Below are positions 63,009 through 64,000 of a DNA stretch of 64,000 bases, piece by piece. Origin of the DNA: Planctomycetaceae bacterium (GTDB lineage: Bacteria > Planctomycetota > Planctomycetia > Planctomycetales > Planctomycetaceae); assembly GCA_021732785.1 (NCBI GenBank), contig JAKFUG010000011.1, positions 1 to 64,000 on the forward strand. The letters are read 5' to 3'. Position 1 is the first letter of the stretch; each line of letters begins with the position of its first letter. The notes below the pieces were generated by a model, which had not been told where the DNA came from, did not search any database, and saw nothing but the letters and a program-made list of their open reading frames with translations. Made by a program: the position numbers and the translations under genes.

Positions 63009-64000
63009 TCAGGCGTCCTCGTCTTCGGGATCGGGTTGAATCAGCGGCGAGCGGTACTTGTGCAGCGTTTCCGCGAGCGGACGGATTTGGTTGACCCGGC
63101 AGACCGTCCGATACGGACAGCGCCCGGTGCAATCGGCATCGGGATTGTCCACCACGAACTCCCCGGCGCGAATCCCCGCCGCGAGCCGGGGCAAAATCGT
63201 AGTCAGCAATTGTTCGAGCGACGTCCACACCGCTTGGTCGAGTGGCGTAAAGCCTTTCGGGCCGCGCTGTGCCAATCCCGCTTTGAAACCGGTCTCGCGG
63301 ACGGCCCAGTAACCGAGTTGAAACGGCAAGGCATCCTCAGCGACCAGCCCCAAACTTTTGACGGCGAACGCATACAGCACGAGTTGCACCGCGCGGCCGG
63401 AACGGACATCTTCGATCGAAATCCGTGGGGGGCGACCGGTCTTGTAATCGATCACGTTATAAACCGTGCGTCCCTGAATCTTCGCAACATCAACCCGATC
63501 AATGCGGCCGCGGACGAGAACCATTTCGGTCCCATCGCTGAAGTGCAACGGGGGCGCGAGTGTCAGCCCTTTTTCACTCGGTCGCCGCGGGACATCGCCG
63601 AAAGGAATTTCCGTGCGGTTGATGTCCCAGCCCTCTTCCCAACGCTGTTGCACGAGTTGCCGGTAGTTGTCGAACTGTTGCGAATAGGCTGATGCCCAGT
63701 CGGTGAGCAACCGCTCTTCCAGCCGTGTGAGCGCTCGCTGCAACTCGGTTTCGGTGATGGTCCGCTGTAACCGTTCGGACGCCAGCGCGGTGAACCGTTG
63801 CGTCAGTTCCTCCCGATCAATCCCGGCCATTTCGGAACGGAGATCGGCAAGAACATCGTGGACCACCACCCCGCGACGAAGATGGTTGGTCCCTTCTTCC
63901 ATGGAAGGCAACGGTTCGATGTCGAGCACCGCACTCAACCAGAAGCGGAATGGGCAATTCGCGTAGGCTTCGAATTCGGTCGTGCTGAACTGTCGATTCG
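63009..64000 (-). CDS. RecB/AddB-family PD-(D/E)xK nuclease, partial
   Basis: The frame runs off the window (codons at 64000 read RQFSTTEFEAYANCPFRFWL), so at least 330 residues of a longer protein are visible. This is the C-terminal nuclease part of AddB- or RecB-like proteins. It starts with the iron-sulfur cysteine in YANCPFRFW, shows the catalytic VRGRIDRVDVA and VYNVIDYKTGRPP (D, D/E, K), and ends with the cysteine cluster DCTGRCPYRTVCRVNQ. Such enzymes take part in double-strand-break repair or in CRISPR-Cas4-like processing. Whether a helicase domain precedes it lies outside the window. Confidence 0.85.
   Translation of the reverse strand, partial: NRQFSTTEFEAYANCPFRFWLSAVLDIEPLPSMEEGTNHLRRGVVVHDVLADLRSEMAGIDREELTQRFTALASERLQRTITETELQRALTRLEERLLTDWASAYSQQFDNYRQLVQQRWEEGWDINRTEIPFGDVPRRPSEKGLTLAPPLHFSDGTEMVLVRGRIDRVDVAKIQGRTVYNVIDYKTGRPPRISIEDVRSGRAVQLVLYAFAVKSLGLVAEDALPFQLGYWAVRETGFKAGLAQRGPKGFTPLDQAVWTSLEQLLTTILPRLAAGIRAGEFVVDNPDADCTGRCPYRTVCRVNQIRPLAETLHKYRSPLIQPDPEDEDA

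Overview
The window looks like part of a planctomycete chromosome (phylum Planctomycetota). This is inferred from several things: GC-rich housekeeping genes lie in short scattered operons among large intergenic gaps. There is a very long Ser/Thr kinase with a proline-rich linker, plus families common in that phylum (DUF4058, Uma2, DUF2752, Gfo/Idh/MocA, EAL-HDOD, leucine-rich-repeat lipoproteins). Many different palindromic repeat families punctuate almost every gap. No rRNA, tRNA, CRISPR array or prophage was recognised. The genus cannot be fixed from the sequence alone.

Layout. 1-1.05 kb: right end of an ISAs1-like element interrupting a glycosyltransferase gene. 1.2-8.7 kb (minus): two rRNA-methyltransferase-like genes, a CheY-type receiver, a membrane glutaredoxin, and a molybdopterin oxidoreductase in an apparent operon with a cyclic-phosphate-processing receiver gene. 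8.8-20 kb (mostly plus): giant kinase, HELGH protein, lipoprotein MsrB, MFS transporter, prepilin peptidase, EAL-HDOD protein, SRPBCC protein. 20.7-25.1 kb (minus): fur-flgM, an ankyrin protein, a toxin-antitoxin pair with a frameshifted toxin, threonine aldolase. 25.4-34.4 kb: hisD, membrane proteins, a serine hydrolase, an extremely acidic protein, purine nucleoside phosphorylase, two lipoproteins and a decayed membrane glycosyltransferase. 34.5-39.2 kb: an oversized ileS with in-frame insertions, followed by a RAYT transposase bracketed by matching hairpins. 39.2-47.9 kb: outer-membrane protein, P450, carbonic anhydrase, TrmB-like enzyme, 2OG oxygenase, DUF4058, Gfo/Idh and Uma2 genes. 48.1-53.8 kb: greA with a terminator-bearing leader, proA, fliM, then infC-rpmI-rplT-pheS in canonical order. 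54-64 kb: ammonium transporter, FAD oxidoreductase, two small conserved-looking genes, a DUF2325-like protein, RtcB RNA ligase, a degenerate tandem receiver and a RecB/AddB-family nuclease running off the window.

Most genes are housekeeping and unrelated to one another. Functionally coherent groups are the translation operon infC-rpmI-rplT-pheS, the flgM-fur pair (with fliM elsewhere), and the receiver-oxidoreductase pair. The most unusual material is the repeat biology. At least ten hairpin families are visible. One family flanks a RAYT gene. Single copies of two other families sit in frame inside conserved enzymes (the molybdopterin oxidoreductase and IleRS). Other points of interest are a roughly 154-residue low-GC insertion in the IleRS editing region, a GraL-like terminator in the greA leader, a non-AUG start for infC, and a sigma-54-like site upstream of amt.
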